A stretch of 64,000 bases of DNA from Hydrogenophaga sp. PBL-H3 (GTDB lineage Bacteria > Pseudomonadota > Gammaproteobacteria > Burkholderiales > Burkholderiaceae_C). The DNA lies in the NCBI RefSeq assembly GCF_010104355.1, contig NZ_CP044972.1, positions 2,542,001 through 2,606,000 of the forward strand. The letters are read 5' to 3'. The notes under the pieces were generated by a model. The model did not search any database. It was given only the letters and a program-made list of their open reading frames with translations, and had not been told where the DNA came from. The position numbers were made by a program, and so were the translations under genes. Below, in pieces: positions 45,501-53,966 of this stretch. Position 1 is the stretch's first letter, and each line of letters opens with the position of its first letter.

Positions 45501-45918
45501 TACCCAGTCCCTCTGCCACCAGGTCGTTGATGGAGACCGTGCGCGGAGGAAAGTACAACTGCGAAAACTCAACCGCCACCGCGAGGGCCAGGCCGAACCC
45601 GATGGCCAGCACGCTGTTCAACAGCCGCCGGCCAATGCCCTGCCCCGCCAACGATGCGGCGGTCAAAAAGCCCACGGGCACGTACAGCACGCCATTGGCG
45701 ATCCAGTCGGCGCGCCCCTCCAGGCCAATGTCGAGCATGGGGATGCTCGCGAAACTCGCCAGGGCTTGTTCCAGGGTGATGGCCTGAAACTCCAGAGGAA
45801 CAAGGCTGCCATAGACGACAAACAAGACCCAAGCCCACCAGAGCGCTCGGACAAAACGGGCTGGCAAACCCGCGGCCTGGTCCACCCGCAAAGAAGGAGG
45901 TGCTGGCACCAATGACAT
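42595..45918 (-). CDS. VanZ-VanZ-Wzy-like fusion membrane protein with periplasmic insert
   Basis: A 1107-residue polytopic protein. The N-terminal 150 residues form a VanZ-like domain (SLVPLEFQ..., ANGVLYVPVGFL, AVEFSQLYFPPRTVSINDLVAEGLGT-type block). A second VanZ-like region lies around 340-460 (SLVPLEF-type opening lost; VNFGKLF-like VVEFGKLFPLESRPDPT present). Residues 500-1107 resemble an O-antigen ligase/polymerase: FTRTTHLAAV, GNGLGQYPSRTYWD and a final helix pair after RVLNIFLAVWFDQGVFGL. Between these lies a periplasmic insert (about 835-995) with LCQKWLLSSENC and LLQNGNFASAGDHW, matching the insert in the polymerase at 24061-26046. It is likely a glycan polymerase or ligase. ATG at 45918. 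Confidence 0.75.
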   Translation of the reverse strand: MSLVPAPPSLRVDQAAGLPARFVRALWWAWVLFVVYGSLVPLEFQAITLEQALASFASIPMLDIGLEGRADWIANGVLYVPVGFLTAASLAGQGIGRRLLNSVLAIGFGLALAVAVEFSQLYFPPRTVSINDLVAEGLGTAVGALLAWRGTAWLAGLQTVLRGHWREVAAVLVPAGALVVLLVSLFPFDVLVSSAELSDKASGSFWGWWMAPEFAQESLIRQLARLVAETAVLVPLGALWARSVLVGQRSATAQASLLAAWWLGAGFGVIIEVGQWFMASGVSQGLSVLTRGTGWLLGAWLWNRRLVWSIDQWRKTLSRWVWPLAALHLWAVVVLSGLGGGAWRSVEDAVARLSSGELRFVPFYYHYYTSEAVALQSLLTIAFLYAPVGLWCWVSSLSVRHAAWIAAGVALVVEFGKLFPLESRPDPTNVLIAATAAALCVQLLHRFFEPGREVEPVQALPAVSPARTGSAGTVATRASVWLILPVFVGAAAWLFHFPVLQWPVGLALMVGASLVWWRPVWLFGVVAAALPSFDLSALSGREYVDEFDVLLLIVVVIAWVRQPLGGATPAQDRWLGAVLGVFVMSAVVAVVVALRPWELAALQNPDTPLSPWQAVRPLKGLLWALCLFVLARRQHANQLPVVRSFGVGLVVGLAYVSCFVFWERAAFAGLWDFSTPYRAAGPVMAMRLGGVYLDAFLVSALPFALLGALFGKSAVWRVFCSLVALAAAYAVVVTFTRTTHLAAVVVCAFVAIAGHRAFLTRRLGALTSAALLVVLVAMAYPLAISPFASSRLAIVGQDFQIRIDHFRNVVRIGGQSASAWIFGNGLGQYPSRTYWDAVSQAQDGTHKAMHRFLRQEGVSQLQLGPGPDLYLDQFVELHGAGPVELALEARSIGGSGSMAVYLCQKWLLSSENCVVRGFDLKAGEPGWQSFSASIETEALRRSDGWLGRPVRLAIQNSGAARVDIRQISLRTAQGNELLQNGNFASAGDHWSYTSDDHRSWRVLNIFLAVWFDQGVFGLVAFVLLVGTGLVRGFSAASSGDQSSLALTAALVGLVVVSLFDSFTGEPRYVLLLVCLTWMASMRSSHRVAGPVVPAPSMPGKASRGLRV

Positions 45919-46181
45919 CCGTTCAGGTCCCGTCACCAGGCGATGCGCTGCAAGGCCACGACCACCCATGCTGTGCTGGATCGACGCGCCGATCGGCACC
46001 TGCCGCGAAGGTCGTCAAGTGGGATGCCTGCGGTTGGGATCATTCAAAGATGATAGTCGTTGGACCGCACGCAAAGACCCATGCCGGACTCGCCGCCGCG
46101 ATACGTGACAATCGCCCCGGGACCGGCGTCTCTTCGCGAGCCCGACTCCACCAACACCCCGGGAACTGCCCGCTCCACGTG

Positions 46182-47351
46182 ATGCCCAATCGTCCTTGCC
46201 ACATCGTCCACCTCATCTACCGCTTCACCACCGGCGGGCTCGAGAACGTCGTTGTCCAGCTCATCAACCACCTGCCCCACGGCGAGTTCAGGCACACCGT
46301 GGTGGCCATCACCGACGCAGACCCCACATTCGTCCAGCGCATCGAGCGCAAGGACGTGGACGTGATCTGCCTCGACAAACCCCCGGGGCAGCCGTTTGCC
46401 CTGTACCCCAAGACCTTCCGCCTGCTGCGCCGCCTCAAACCCGACGTGGTGCACACCTGCAACCTGGCGGCCCTGGAGTTCATGCCCATGGCGGCGCTGG
46501 CGGGCGCGCCCCTGCGCGTGCACGCCGAACACGGCATGGACATGGGTGAGATCAACACCAAGGGTTCCCGCTACCTCACCTTGCGCAAGATCTACAAACC
46601 CTTCGTGCACGAGTTCATTGCCGTGTCTGCACCACTGCAAACCTACCTGCAGCGCAAGCTGGGCGTGCCTCCCGCTCATGTTCACCTGATCCCCAATGGC
46701 GTGGACACACACGTGTTCAGGCCGGCCACTGCCAAAGACCCGCTGCCACCCGGGTTCCCCTTCGAGCGCGAACGCCACTGGGTCATCGGCACCGTGGGCC
46801 GGCAGGTGCACATCAAGAACCCCCTGATGCTGGTGGATGCCTTCATCAGCCTCGCGCGCTCCGGCGTTGCAGGCACCGAGCGCATGCGCCTGGCGATGGT
46901 GGGCGACGGGCCCCTGCAAGGCGAGATCGGCGAACGCATTCGCTCCGCTGGCCTGGAAGACCGGGTCTGGCTGCCGGGCGTGCGCAGCGATGTGGCCGCC
47001 ATCCTGCGCTCGCTGGACTGCTTTGTTCTCCCTTCGCTGTCTGAAGGCACCTCGTGCACCCTGCAAGAGGCCATGGCCACAGGCCTGCCCATCGTGGTCA
47101 CCGATGTCGGTGGCAATGCCGAACTGCTGGAGCATGGCCGCTGCGGGGATCTTGTGCCCTCGGGCGATGTGCAGGCCCTGAGCACGCAACTGCTCAAACA
47201 CCTGAGCGACACATCCGACAAGGAGCAGGCCAGCCATGCGCTGGACGAGGCCCGCCAGCGCCATGACATGGGCGTCGTCACACAAAGGTACCGGACGCTG
47301 TTCCTCAGCCGCTTCAGCACCCGAGCTGTGGCACGGGCGGTGAGCCCATGA
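46182..47351 (+). CDS. TIGR03088-type PEP-CTERM/XrtA system GT4 glycosyltransferase
   Basis: A 389-residue GT-B glycosyltransferase. The N-terminus PCHIVHLIYRFTTGGLENVVVQLINHLP and the HAEHGMDMGE segment are characteristic of the exosortase-associated TIGR03088 family. The C-terminal GT4 domain has GTVGRQVHIKNP, VWLPGVRSDV and the E-x7-E-like LSEGTSCTLQEAMATGLP. It adds a sugar to the lipid-linked repeat at the cytosolic face. ATG at 46182 starts just before the conserved N-terminus; 263 bases separate it from the divergent fusion gene, with no clear promoter match. Confidence 0.9.
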   Translation: MPNRPCHIVHLIYRFTTGGLENVVVQLINHLPHGEFRHTVVAITDADPTFVQRIERKDVDVICLDKPPGQPFALYPKTFRLLRRLKPDVVHTCNLAALEFMPMAALAGAPLRVHAEHGMDMGEINTKGSRYLTLRKIYKPFVHEFIAVSAPLQTYLQRKLGVPPAHVHLIPNGVDTHVFRPATAKDPLPPGFPFERERHWVIGTVGRQVHIKNPLMLVDAFISLARSGVAGTERMRLAMVGDGPLQGEIGERIRSAGLEDRVWLPGVRSDVAAILRSLDCFVLPSLSEGTSCTLQEAMATGLPIVVTDVGGNAELLEHGRCGDLVPSGDVQALSTQLLKHLSDTSDKEQASHALDEARQRHDMGVVTQRYRTLFLSRFSTRAVARAVSP

Positions 47352-48484
47352 CCCATTCGCCACCCGGCATGCGCCACACCGAGCGCCTCCATCGCGTGGT
47401 CATGAGCGGTCCGCTGCCACCCGCCATCGGCGGCATGGCCTCGGTGCTGGATGCCTTGGGCACTTCCCGCCTGGCCAGCCAGACCCGACTCACGCTGTTT
47501 GACACCGGCAAGAAGACCGCTGCCGACCGCACGCTGCTGCAAGGCATCCAGGCACGCCTGCGCCTGATGCGCCACTGGACCGCCCTGCTGGCCAACCAGG
47601 GCGGCACCATTGCGCACATCCACACCTGCAGCGGCTTCACCTTCTTTCTGGATGGCCTGCTCGCCTTGCTGGCCCGTCGCCGGGGCTGCCGGGTGGTCTT
47701 GCACGTGCACGGCGGCCTCTTCGACACCTTTCTCGACGGACTCCATCCCATCCTGCTGCGCATCGCCCGGCGCATCGCGCGAACAGCCGATGTGGTGATC
47801 GTGCTCTCTGAGGACTGGCGCAACCGGCTGGGCCAACGGCTGCCGGGCACCCACTTTGCCGTGTTGCAAAACGGCGTGCACGAGCCGAACTGCCCAGCAC
47901 AGCGCGTGGCCAACGATCGCCCCACCTTCCTCTTTCTTGGCAATCTGAGCCGCCTCAAGGGGGTGCCCGTGCTGCTGGAGGCCATGAGCCTGGCACAGGC
48001 CGACTGGTGCGTGCAACTGGCCGGCAGCGAAGCCGAACCCGGCTTCACCGAGTGGTTGCGCCAGGAGATCGAACGCCGCCAACTCGCGCATCGCGTCACG
48101 CTGCTGGGCTCCGTGGTGGGCGAGGCCAAAGACCGCGCGCTGGTCCGGGCCGATGCGTTCGTGCTGCCCTCGCTCGCGGAAGGCTTGCCGATGTCGCTGC
48201 TCGAAGCCATGGCGGCGCGCCTGCCCGTGGTGGCCACCACGGTGGGAGCCATCCCCGAAGTCATTGATGAAGGCGTCGAAGGCTTTTTGGTCTCACCCGG
48301 TCAGGCAGCGCCTTTGGCCGCCGCCATGGACCAACTGGCAGGGTCTCCCGCACAGCGCGAAGCCATGGGCCACGCAGGCCACGCCAAGTACCGGGCGCAT
48401 TACAGCGTCGACGCCATGGCGCAGTCGCTGCTGGACATCTACACGCGGGAATTCGGCGCCACGCCAGCGCACACGACCAGCTGA
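47348..48484 (+). CDS. GT4-family glycosyltransferase
   Basis: A 378-residue GT-B enzyme. The N-terminal domain shows VVMSGPLPPAIGGMASVL and IAHIHTCSGFTFFLDG. The C-terminal GT4 domain shows FLFLGNLSRLKGVPVLLEAM, VTLLGSVVGEAKDRAL and the donor-binding LPSLAEGLPMSLLEAMAARLP. The ATG overlaps the stop of the preceding glycosyltransferase (ATGA), so the two act in one operon, probably adding consecutive sugars. It converges with the deacetylase gene, with a 4-base gap and no terminator. Confidence 0.9.
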   Translation: MTHSPPGMRHTERLHRVVMSGPLPPAIGGMASVLDALGTSRLASQTRLTLFDTGKKTAADRTLLQGIQARLRLMRHWTALLANQGGTIAHIHTCSGFTFFLDGLLALLARRRGCRVVLHVHGGLFDTFLDGLHPILLRIARRIARTADVVIVLSEDWRNRLGQRLPGTHFAVLQNGVHEPNCPAQRVANDRPTFLFLGNLSRLKGVPVLLEAMSLAQADWCVQLAGSEAEPGFTEWLRQEIERRQLAHRVTLLGSVVGEAKDRALVRADAFVLPSLAEGLPMSLLEAMAARLPVVATTVGAIPEVIDEGVEGFLVSPGQAAPLAAAMDQLAGSPAQREAMGHAGHAKYRAHYSVDAMAQSLLDIYTREFGATPAHTTS

Positions 48485-48488
48485 AGGC

Positions 48489-49451
48489 TCAGCCGAAGCG
48501 CTTGCGGTACACCTGTGCCACCAGGCGCCGGCCCGTGCGGTGCAACGGCGAGTGCAGCGGTGCAGGCTGCCTGGACACCGGTGCTGGCTTCAAACCCTGG
48601 AAGCCGCGCACGTTGAAGCTGTCGCGGTGCTTGTCCAGAAAGGCACACAACTTGTGGAACCGCTCCACCACCACCGTGTCCGGCCGGTCCTTGGCGCGGT
48701 TGAGCAGTTCAAAGCCGTGGGAGAGGATGACGAAAGACTGGCGACGCTGCTCCAGCGCCTGCCACAGCAGCCCCTCCATCTCGCGGAACGAGCAAGCCGT
48801 GAGCTGTGCGTGCCGCATCTGCGAAGTGCCGTCCCGGTACACGGTCATGGGGTATTCGTGCACCCGGTCCAGCTCGAACGGCTCGACCATTCGCTCACCG
48901 GGCATCACACCACTGTCGGGTCCGAACATGGACGCGTTGTAGCTGCTGTCGAAAGGAATGCCGACATCCCCCAAAGCCAGCAAGGTGTCGCGGTTGAAGG
49001 CGAAACTGCCGGCCCGGAAAGCGTTGATGTCGTGCACGCCGGCGCGCTTCATGAGCTCCAGGCCTTTGGCGATCAAGGTCGCCTGCTCCTGCCTTGAAAA
49101 ATAACGCAGGTGCTGGCGCTTCTCGGTCACCCCGGGCAGCACCAGCTCGGCCGCCTCGTCAGCCCACTCGGTGTGCAGGTGCAGTTGCACTTCGTGACCA
49201 CGTTCGCGCACCAGGCCCACGATTTCGTCCAACGCAGCCTGGCCAAAGCGCAGTGCAAACAAAGGCTCGATGAAAAACACACCCTTGAGGCCGTGCCGGT
49301 TCAGCACGTCCATCTTGTAGGGCAAACCAAAGTCACCCTGGGGCGTGGAGCCGTAAACGTAACGTTTGAAGGCTGCGGGGAACTGGCGATCGAGATCGCT
49401 CCAGCCCTGGCACCAGATCTCCACGTCCACGGTAAAAAACACATCGAGCAT
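48489..49451 (-). CDS. Polysaccharide deacetylase-like protein (CE4/NodB-type fold)
   Basis: A 320-residue protein. It starts FFTVDVEIW (D9 and E11 at the position of the CE4 D-D pair) and has the metal-ligand motif EVQLHLHTEW (H-x-H). AFRAGSFAFN and SHGFELL correspond to later CE4 motifs. The family deacetylates N-acetylated sugars. No signal peptide is visible, so it may act on lipid-linked or nucleotide-linked precursors in the cytosol. The gene ends the long minus-strand glycan run. Confidence 0.8.
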   Translation of the reverse strand: MLDVFFTVDVEIWCQGWSDLDRQFPAAFKRYVYGSTPQGDFGLPYKMDVLNRHGLKGVFFIEPLFALRFGQAALDEIVGLVRERGHEVQLHLHTEWADEAAELVLPGVTEKRQHLRYFSRQEQATLIAKGLELMKRAGVHDINAFRAGSFAFNRDTLLALGDVGIPFDSSYNASMFGPDSGVMPGERMVEPFELDRVHEYPMTVYRDGTSQMRHAQLTACSFREMEGLLWQALEQRRQSFVILSHGFELLNRAKDRPDTVVVERFHKLCAFLDKHRDSFNVRGFQGLKPAPVSRQPAPLHSPLHRTGRRLVAQVYRKRFG

Positions 49452-49568
49452 CGTTGCCGCCTGTTCTGTCGTACTTTCGCAGTATGTGACGACAGTTTAG
49501 CAATGCAACAAGACGTAATGACCTCCGCGTGAAGGAATGCACCCTTGGGCACCTGGCCCGCTCCAAGG

Positions 49569-50411
49569 TCAGGCGGGCTTGCGCAAGGCCGTGGAAAAGC
49601 TCGGCAACAGCAAGGCCACCGGCAGGCCCAGCGGGCGGCTCACCGCATCCACCGCATGCAGCACGGCTCGCCTGGATGCCGACATGCCGGCTGCCCTCTT
49701 CCAATCGAAATAGGTGCTCGACCGATCTTCGACATCCAGCTGCGTGTAGCCCGGAAATCCACCGAGTACATCCCAGGGAAACAGGCCCCGCTCAACGTCG
49801 GAGGCGGCCGGCCCGAAGCTCCTGGGCATGTAGTTGATGAACCAGCGGCGCGAGTGGATCTCGATCGGGGACAAGCGATTCGACGTACCCGCCACGAACA
49901 CGATGCCCCCCGGCGCCAGGATGCGGTCGAGTTCCGACAGCACCGCTGGAAGAATGGCGAAAGGCACGTACTCCAGCACACTGTTGCAGGCAATGAAATC
50001 GAACGTGCCATCGGGCCACGGCAGGGCCGTGCTGTCGGCGTGGCAGCCAAACCGGATCTCGTCCGTGAAACCGTGCCGCGCCGCGTTCTCCACCGCGATC
50101 TCGATGTACCGGGTGTCGATGTCGATCGCATCCACCTTCGCGCCCAGGTGAGCCAACACGACCGACGTGGCACCCAGGTTGCAGCCGAATTCGAGCACAC
50201 GCTTCGCCCGGCTCTGCCCGAGGTATTGCACCAGCGGTTGCCGGCACTTCTCCCAGACATGGTCCACATAACCCCCATGCCAGATCGAATCCGGGTCGCC
50301 GCCGAGCAGATCCACCACTTTCTGGCGGAAGCGCTCGTTGGCAGCCAGGTCCCGGACGGCCGGGCCTTGGTCGGGTGGGTTCAATCGCGTCGCGTCGGGG
50401 GTGTTGGACAT
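49569..50411 (-). CDS. SAM-dependent methyltransferase of the glycan region
   Basis: A 280-residue class I methyltransferase. Motif I VLEFGCNLGAT lies at 72-82, the acidic ligand in VDAIDIDTRYIEIA, motif II around FDFIACNSVLEYVP and motif III in RILAPGGIVFV. A C-terminal region (RRWFINYMPRSFG, YTQLDVEDRSSTYFDW) is typical of methyltransferases in O-antigen/EPS loci. It may methylate a sugar of the repeat unit. ATG at 50411 is chosen; the frame extends upstream into the DegT gene. Confidence 0.85.
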   Translation of the reverse strand: MSNTPDATRLNPPDQGPAVRDLAANERFRQKVVDLLGGDPDSIWHGGYVDHVWEKCRQPLVQYLGQSRAKRVLEFGCNLGATSVVLAHLGAKVDAIDIDTRYIEIAVENAARHGFTDEIRFGCHADSTALPWPDGTFDFIACNSVLEYVPFAILPAVLSELDRILAPGGIVFVAGTSNRLSPIEIHSRRWFINYMPRSFGPAASDVERGLFPWDVLGGFPGYTQLDVEDRSSTYFDWKRAAGMSASRRAVLHAVDAVSRPLGLPVALLLPSFSTALRKPA

Positions 50412-50460
50412 GTTGAGGGTGAAATTGGAAGTAGGCAGAAGTTTGGAGAAGTTGCCCGTG

Positions 50461-51663
50461 TCAAACGCCCTGGAGCGCCGTGTCCAGCACTGCACAAATG
50501 GCGTCCACATCGGCCTGGCCCATGCCAGCCCGGCAAGGCACACCCACCAAACGCCGGGCGAATGACTCGGCTTGCGGCGCGTGCTCACCAGCGCCCACCT
50601 GGGCCGCATAGCCCAGACGCGTTTCCACGCCGCGCGCCAACACCTCGCGGCGAAAGGTTGCCATGTCGGCCCCCTCGGGCAGGAGCAGCATGACCCGCGC
50701 CAGAAAGCGCCCTGGCGCGAATTGCGGAAACCGCAGGCGGGGATGTCTCTGCAGGGCCTGGTGGTAAGCCTGTGCAATGCGCACCTTCTCACCCAGCAGC
50801 GCGTCGAGTCGGTCCAGCTGGGCCAGCGCGATGCCGGCCTCCAGGTGGCTGATCTGCGTGGCGGCGCTGGGGGTGGACGGCACCGCGCCCAGCGCCGACA
50901 TCACCCGGCCCAGGTAATAGCCCGAATGCCCGGTGTGAACGTGACCGACATGGTTCCACAGGAAGTCGGCCAGTGCACCCAGGCGGCCGCTGGCCGGGGG
51001 CAGCTCGGTACAAACGCGGCTGGCCTCTGCAGTCCACGCAGGCCGGTTGACGAGCAGCACGCCGCCCGAACCCCGGATGCCGGTGACGATGGTCTTGGAC
51101 TGGGCAAAACTGATCACGCCCATGTCGCCAAAGGTGCCGAGCAGCCGCCCGTCTTGCCGAACGCCGACCACCTGGGCAGCGTCGTCGATCAGGAACACCT
51201 GCGCCGCGTCGCACAGCGCCTCGATCTCGCCGATGCGCGCCGGACAGCCGTACATGTGCGGGGCTATCACCGCCAAGGTGTCGGGCCCCAACGCCGCCTG
51301 CACATCGGCAGGGCCCATGTTCAGGTCGTCCTGCACGTCCACGCTGCGCACCCGCAGGCCGCAGGCGCTCACGGCCGAAACCACGCTCGGGCAGATGTAG
51401 GCCGGCACGATGACTTCGGTGCGTTCGGGGCGCTGCCGTTTGAACAGGCCCAGCGCGATCTCGATGGCGTGGTGGCCATAGTTGGTCAAGTGCACGCCCG
51501 ATGGCGCATACAGCTGAGCCAGCCGCTGGGCCAGCAAGGTCGTGTTCGGCCCCTGGTGCACGCGCCCACGCAGCAGGCAGCTGGCCATGGCGGCGTATTC
51601 GGCGCCCGACCAGTCTGCAAAGGCAAGGGGCTGGCGCTTCACGGGTGGTGCAAACACAGACAC
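50461..51663 (-). CDS. DegT/DnrJ/EryC1-type PLP-dependent sugar aminotransferase-like protein
   Basis: A 400-residue fold-type I PLP enzyme. The PLP-contact segment VFLIDDAAQV (160-161) and the Schiff-base lysine K190 in SFAQSKTIVTG are visible, and the substrate glycine region TGIRGSGGVL follows. It differs from the FdtB-like enzyme at 54987-56093 and is more like the divergent DegT proteins encoded next to ATP-grasp ligases. It follows the ATP-grasp gene by 6 bases. It might aminate a nucleotide sugar; the product is not predictable. Confidence 0.82.
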   Translation of the reverse strand: MSVFAPPVKRQPLAFADWSGAEYAAMASCLLRGRVHQGPNTTLLAQRLAQLYAPSGVHLTNYGHHAIEIALGLFKRQRPERTEVIVPAYICPSVVSAVSACGLRVRSVDVQDDLNMGPADVQAALGPDTLAVIAPHMYGCPARIGEIEALCDAAQVFLIDDAAQVVGVRQDGRLLGTFGDMGVISFAQSKTIVTGIRGSGGVLLVNRPAWTAEASRVCTELPPASGRLGALADFLWNHVGHVHTGHSGYYLGRVMSALGAVPSTPSAATQISHLEAGIALAQLDRLDALLGEKVRIAQAYHQALQRHPRLRFPQFAPGRFLARVMLLLPEGADMATFRREVLARGVETRLGYAAQVGAGEHAPQAESFARRLVGVPCRAGMGQADVDAICAVLDTALQGV

Positions 51664-51669
51664 ACGCGC

Positions 51670-52833
51670 TCAGCGCCGCAGGCGCTGCAGCAAACGCGAG
51701 CGCAGGTGGTCCAGCCAGGGCCGTGGATCGTTCCAGCGGCGGTAGGCGTCAAACACCTCGTGCGAGCGGGATGCGAGATCGGGCGGATCGCCGCTTTCTT
51801 CCTGAGACCAGCGATCGATCTGCGTGTCGCGCCAGACGCGGGGCGGGTCCACCAGATGGGCTTCGGGCACCGGCAACCCGAGTTCGTGGCAGTAGGCCGC
51901 CAGGGGCAGGTTGCAGCCATTGAGCGTGGCCACTTCTTCCTGAAAGTCGGTACGCGCCACGGTGGGCTCCACCATGCAAAAGCGCCCGTCGCGTGCATCG
52001 CGCTTGTATTCCATGCTGCCGATGCCGGTGAACCCGACCTGCTTGAAGAAAGCCGAGGTGGTGTCACGGAGTTCCTGCGCATGTTCCCACGCAGCGGTAC
52101 AGCTGGCGGTGCCGCCAATGCGCGGTGGCCACGAGCGGATCTTGCGCCCGGGAAACGAGCTCACCACCTGCCCGTTGGCCCCGATGTACTGCAGACAGAA
52201 ATAGATGTCGCCGTCACCGCCTTCGATCCATTCCTGCACCACCATGTCGGCCAGCACCGGCTCGATCTCGCGGTACAGCGCGTCCACCTCGTCGGCCGAC
52301 GCCACCTTGTAGGCCTTCTTGAAGCGCGCACCGTATTCGTAGCTCTTCCCGCTCGGCTTGAGCACACAGGGGTAGTTCAGCGAACGCGCCTTGTGCAGAT
52401 CTTGCGAACTCTCCAGTCGCACCGTGCGCGGCACCGGCGCAGCCAGGGCTTCGGCCAGCTCCTGGAAGCCCTGCTTGTGCATCAGCTGCATCAGCCGCTG
52501 GTGCTCGGGCAGGCGGATCAGCAGCGACGCAGGCAGCTCCGCACGGTGTTCCGAGACGGTGTTGACGGTCTTCTCTTCGGTCAGGAACAGCACCACGCGC
52601 GACCCCAGCCCGGCCACCACGCGTTGGAGTTCGGCCATGAACGCCGGCCCTTCGAGGGCGCTCACCATCTGCGCCCTGCCCCAACGCGATCGCATGGCCG
52701 GAGAGTGGGCGTCGGTGTCCAGCACCCGCACAGGCACCCCGGCCTGCCCGAGACTGCGCACCACCCCCAGGGCATTGAGGCCACCGCCCACCACGATGGC
52801 CACGGCGGTGTACCGCGTGTCTGAGTTCGGCAT
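51670..52833 (-). CDS. ATP-grasp-fold ligase-like protein
   Basis: A 387-residue protein. It opens with a Rossmann-like AIVVGGGLNALGVVRSLGQAG. The ATP-grasp core follows, with YPCVLKPSGKSYEYG (ATP-binding lysine), VVQEWIEGGDGDIYFCLQY and the metal-ligand segment FCMVEPTVARTDFQ. The arrangement matches carboxylate-amine ligases found in polysaccharide loci. It would couple a carboxylate to an amine, for example an amino acid to an amino sugar. Its ATG shares one base with the stop of the glycosyltransferase gene (TGATG). Confidence 0.82.
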   Translation of the reverse strand: MPNSDTRYTAVAIVVGGGLNALGVVRSLGQAGVPVRVLDTDAHSPAMRSRWGRAQMVSALEGPAFMAELQRVVAGLGSRVVLFLTEEKTVNTVSEHRAELPASLLIRLPEHQRLMQLMHKQGFQELAEALAAPVPRTVRLESSQDLHKARSLNYPCVLKPSGKSYEYGARFKKAYKVASADEVDALYREIEPVLADMVVQEWIEGGDGDIYFCLQYIGANGQVVSSFPGRKIRSWPPRIGGTASCTAAWEHAQELRDTTSAFFKQVGFTGIGSMEYKRDARDGRFCMVEPTVARTDFQEEVATLNGCNLPLAAYCHELGLPVPEAHLVDPPRVWRDTQIDRWSQEESGDPPDLASRSHEVFDAYRRWNDPRPWLDHLRSRLLQRLRR

Positions 52834-53945
52834 CACGCCCTCGCCTGTTCTGTGCTGGTGGCCGTGTGCGGCGCAGCGCCCGCCACGTCGCGCAACACCG
52901 CGATCAGCTTGTCGGCCTGGCGGTCCATGGAATAGCGGCTCAGCGCTGTCTGCCGAGCCTGCTGGCCCACGCTCTGGCGCAAGGCCGGGTCTCGCAAGGC
53001 GGCCAGGTAATGCAACCACTCGCCGTTGCTGCGCGCCAGGAAGCCGTTCACGCCCTGTTCGATCACAGGCTCGTAAGAGGGGATGGGCGTGGCCACCACC
53101 GGCAGGCCCATGGCCATTTTCAAGGTCAGGCGGTTTTCAGACTTGACGCTCCACTCCCCCGTGGGGTCGCGCACCGGGTCCACCTCGATCGGGATGATGC
53201 CGATGTCGGCGCGCTGCATGGCGTCGTACACCGAGTCAGCGCCCCAGGCCTCGCAGACGATGCGCCGGCTCGCCAGAAACTTGAGGTAGCGCCAACGCTC
53301 GCTTGCGCCGTTCTTGCTGTCCATCTGCCACTTGTTCTCTTGCCAGCGGCGCCAGCGCGACCCGGCCGGGGAATACCGGCCCACGATCGTGACCTTGAGC
53401 CAGTCGGGCGGGCTGCCCAGCAGCGGAAGGCGATCCAGCCCCGCCGACGTGACGAGCACCGCGTTCAGCGGCCTGGCGCTGGAGCCCGAGTGGGTGCCCC
53501 AATCGGTCTTGTGAAACTGCGGCTTCTCCACACCGTCGTGCACCACCCAGATCCGGCCCTGCTGCTCCTTGGGATACAGGCTCCTGAGGTGGTCGGTGAC
53601 CACGATGGTGGCGTCGGTGGCCTCGCACATGGCCGGGTTCACGAAATCGCAGATCGCGAACACAGTCTTGATGCCGGCCTGGCGCAGTTCGCGGGCGAGC
53701 TCCAGCACGCTGTCGCCAAACACCTTCTGCAGCACAACGATCTGGAAGTTCTGCGCCTTGATCTTCTCGGCCAGCCCGGACACATCGGGCGTCTTGGTGC
53801 TGGTGGCGGGTTCAAACACGATCTGCGCATCGAAGCCTGCGGCCTTCAGGTAAGGCAGCATGTTCAGCACGACGATGCGGGTGCTGGGGATAGCGTTCTG
53901 CGTGTTCGACAGCAAAACGAAGCCCACCTTGATGCGGTCAGTCAT
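52833..53945 (-). CDS. GT-B glycosyltransferase
   Basis: A 370-residue protein starting IKVGFVLLSNTQNAIPSTRI. The C-terminal GT4-like part shows VVHDGVEKP, ADIGIIPIEVDP and NRLTLKMAMGLPVVATPIPSYEPVIEQGVNGFLA, typical of nucleotide-sugar donor sites. It contains no membrane helix. It is coupled to the ATP-grasp gene and follows the GT2 gene by 21 bases. The sugar specificity is unknown. Confidence 0.85.
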   Translation of the reverse strand: MTDRIKVGFVLLSNTQNAIPSTRIVVLNMLPYLKAAGFDAQIVFEPATSTKTPDVSGLAEKIKAQNFQIVVLQKVFGDSVLELARELRQAGIKTVFAICDFVNPAMCEATDATIVVTDHLRSLYPKEQQGRIWVVHDGVEKPQFHKTDWGTHSGSSARPLNAVLVTSAGLDRLPLLGSPPDWLKVTIVGRYSPAGSRWRRWQENKWQMDSKNGASERWRYLKFLASRRIVCEAWGADSVYDAMQRADIGIIPIEVDPVRDPTGEWSVKSENRLTLKMAMGLPVVATPIPSYEPVIEQGVNGFLARSNGEWLHYLAALRDPALRQSVGQQARQTALSRYSMDRQADKLIAVLRDVAGAAPHTATSTEQARA

Positions 53946-53966
53946 TCCAGTTCACCCAAGGTTTAC

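Noticed and set aside
44005-45915. 636-codon open frame on the plus strand opposite the VanZ-polymerase fusion
   Set aside because: Product is Gln/Pro/His/Arg-rich low-complexity; the minus-strand membrane protein explains the region.
42595-45918. Possible exosortase hidden in the large membrane protein
   Set aside because: I saw VanZ- and Wzy-like landmarks but not a convincing Cys...Arg...His exosortase arrangement.
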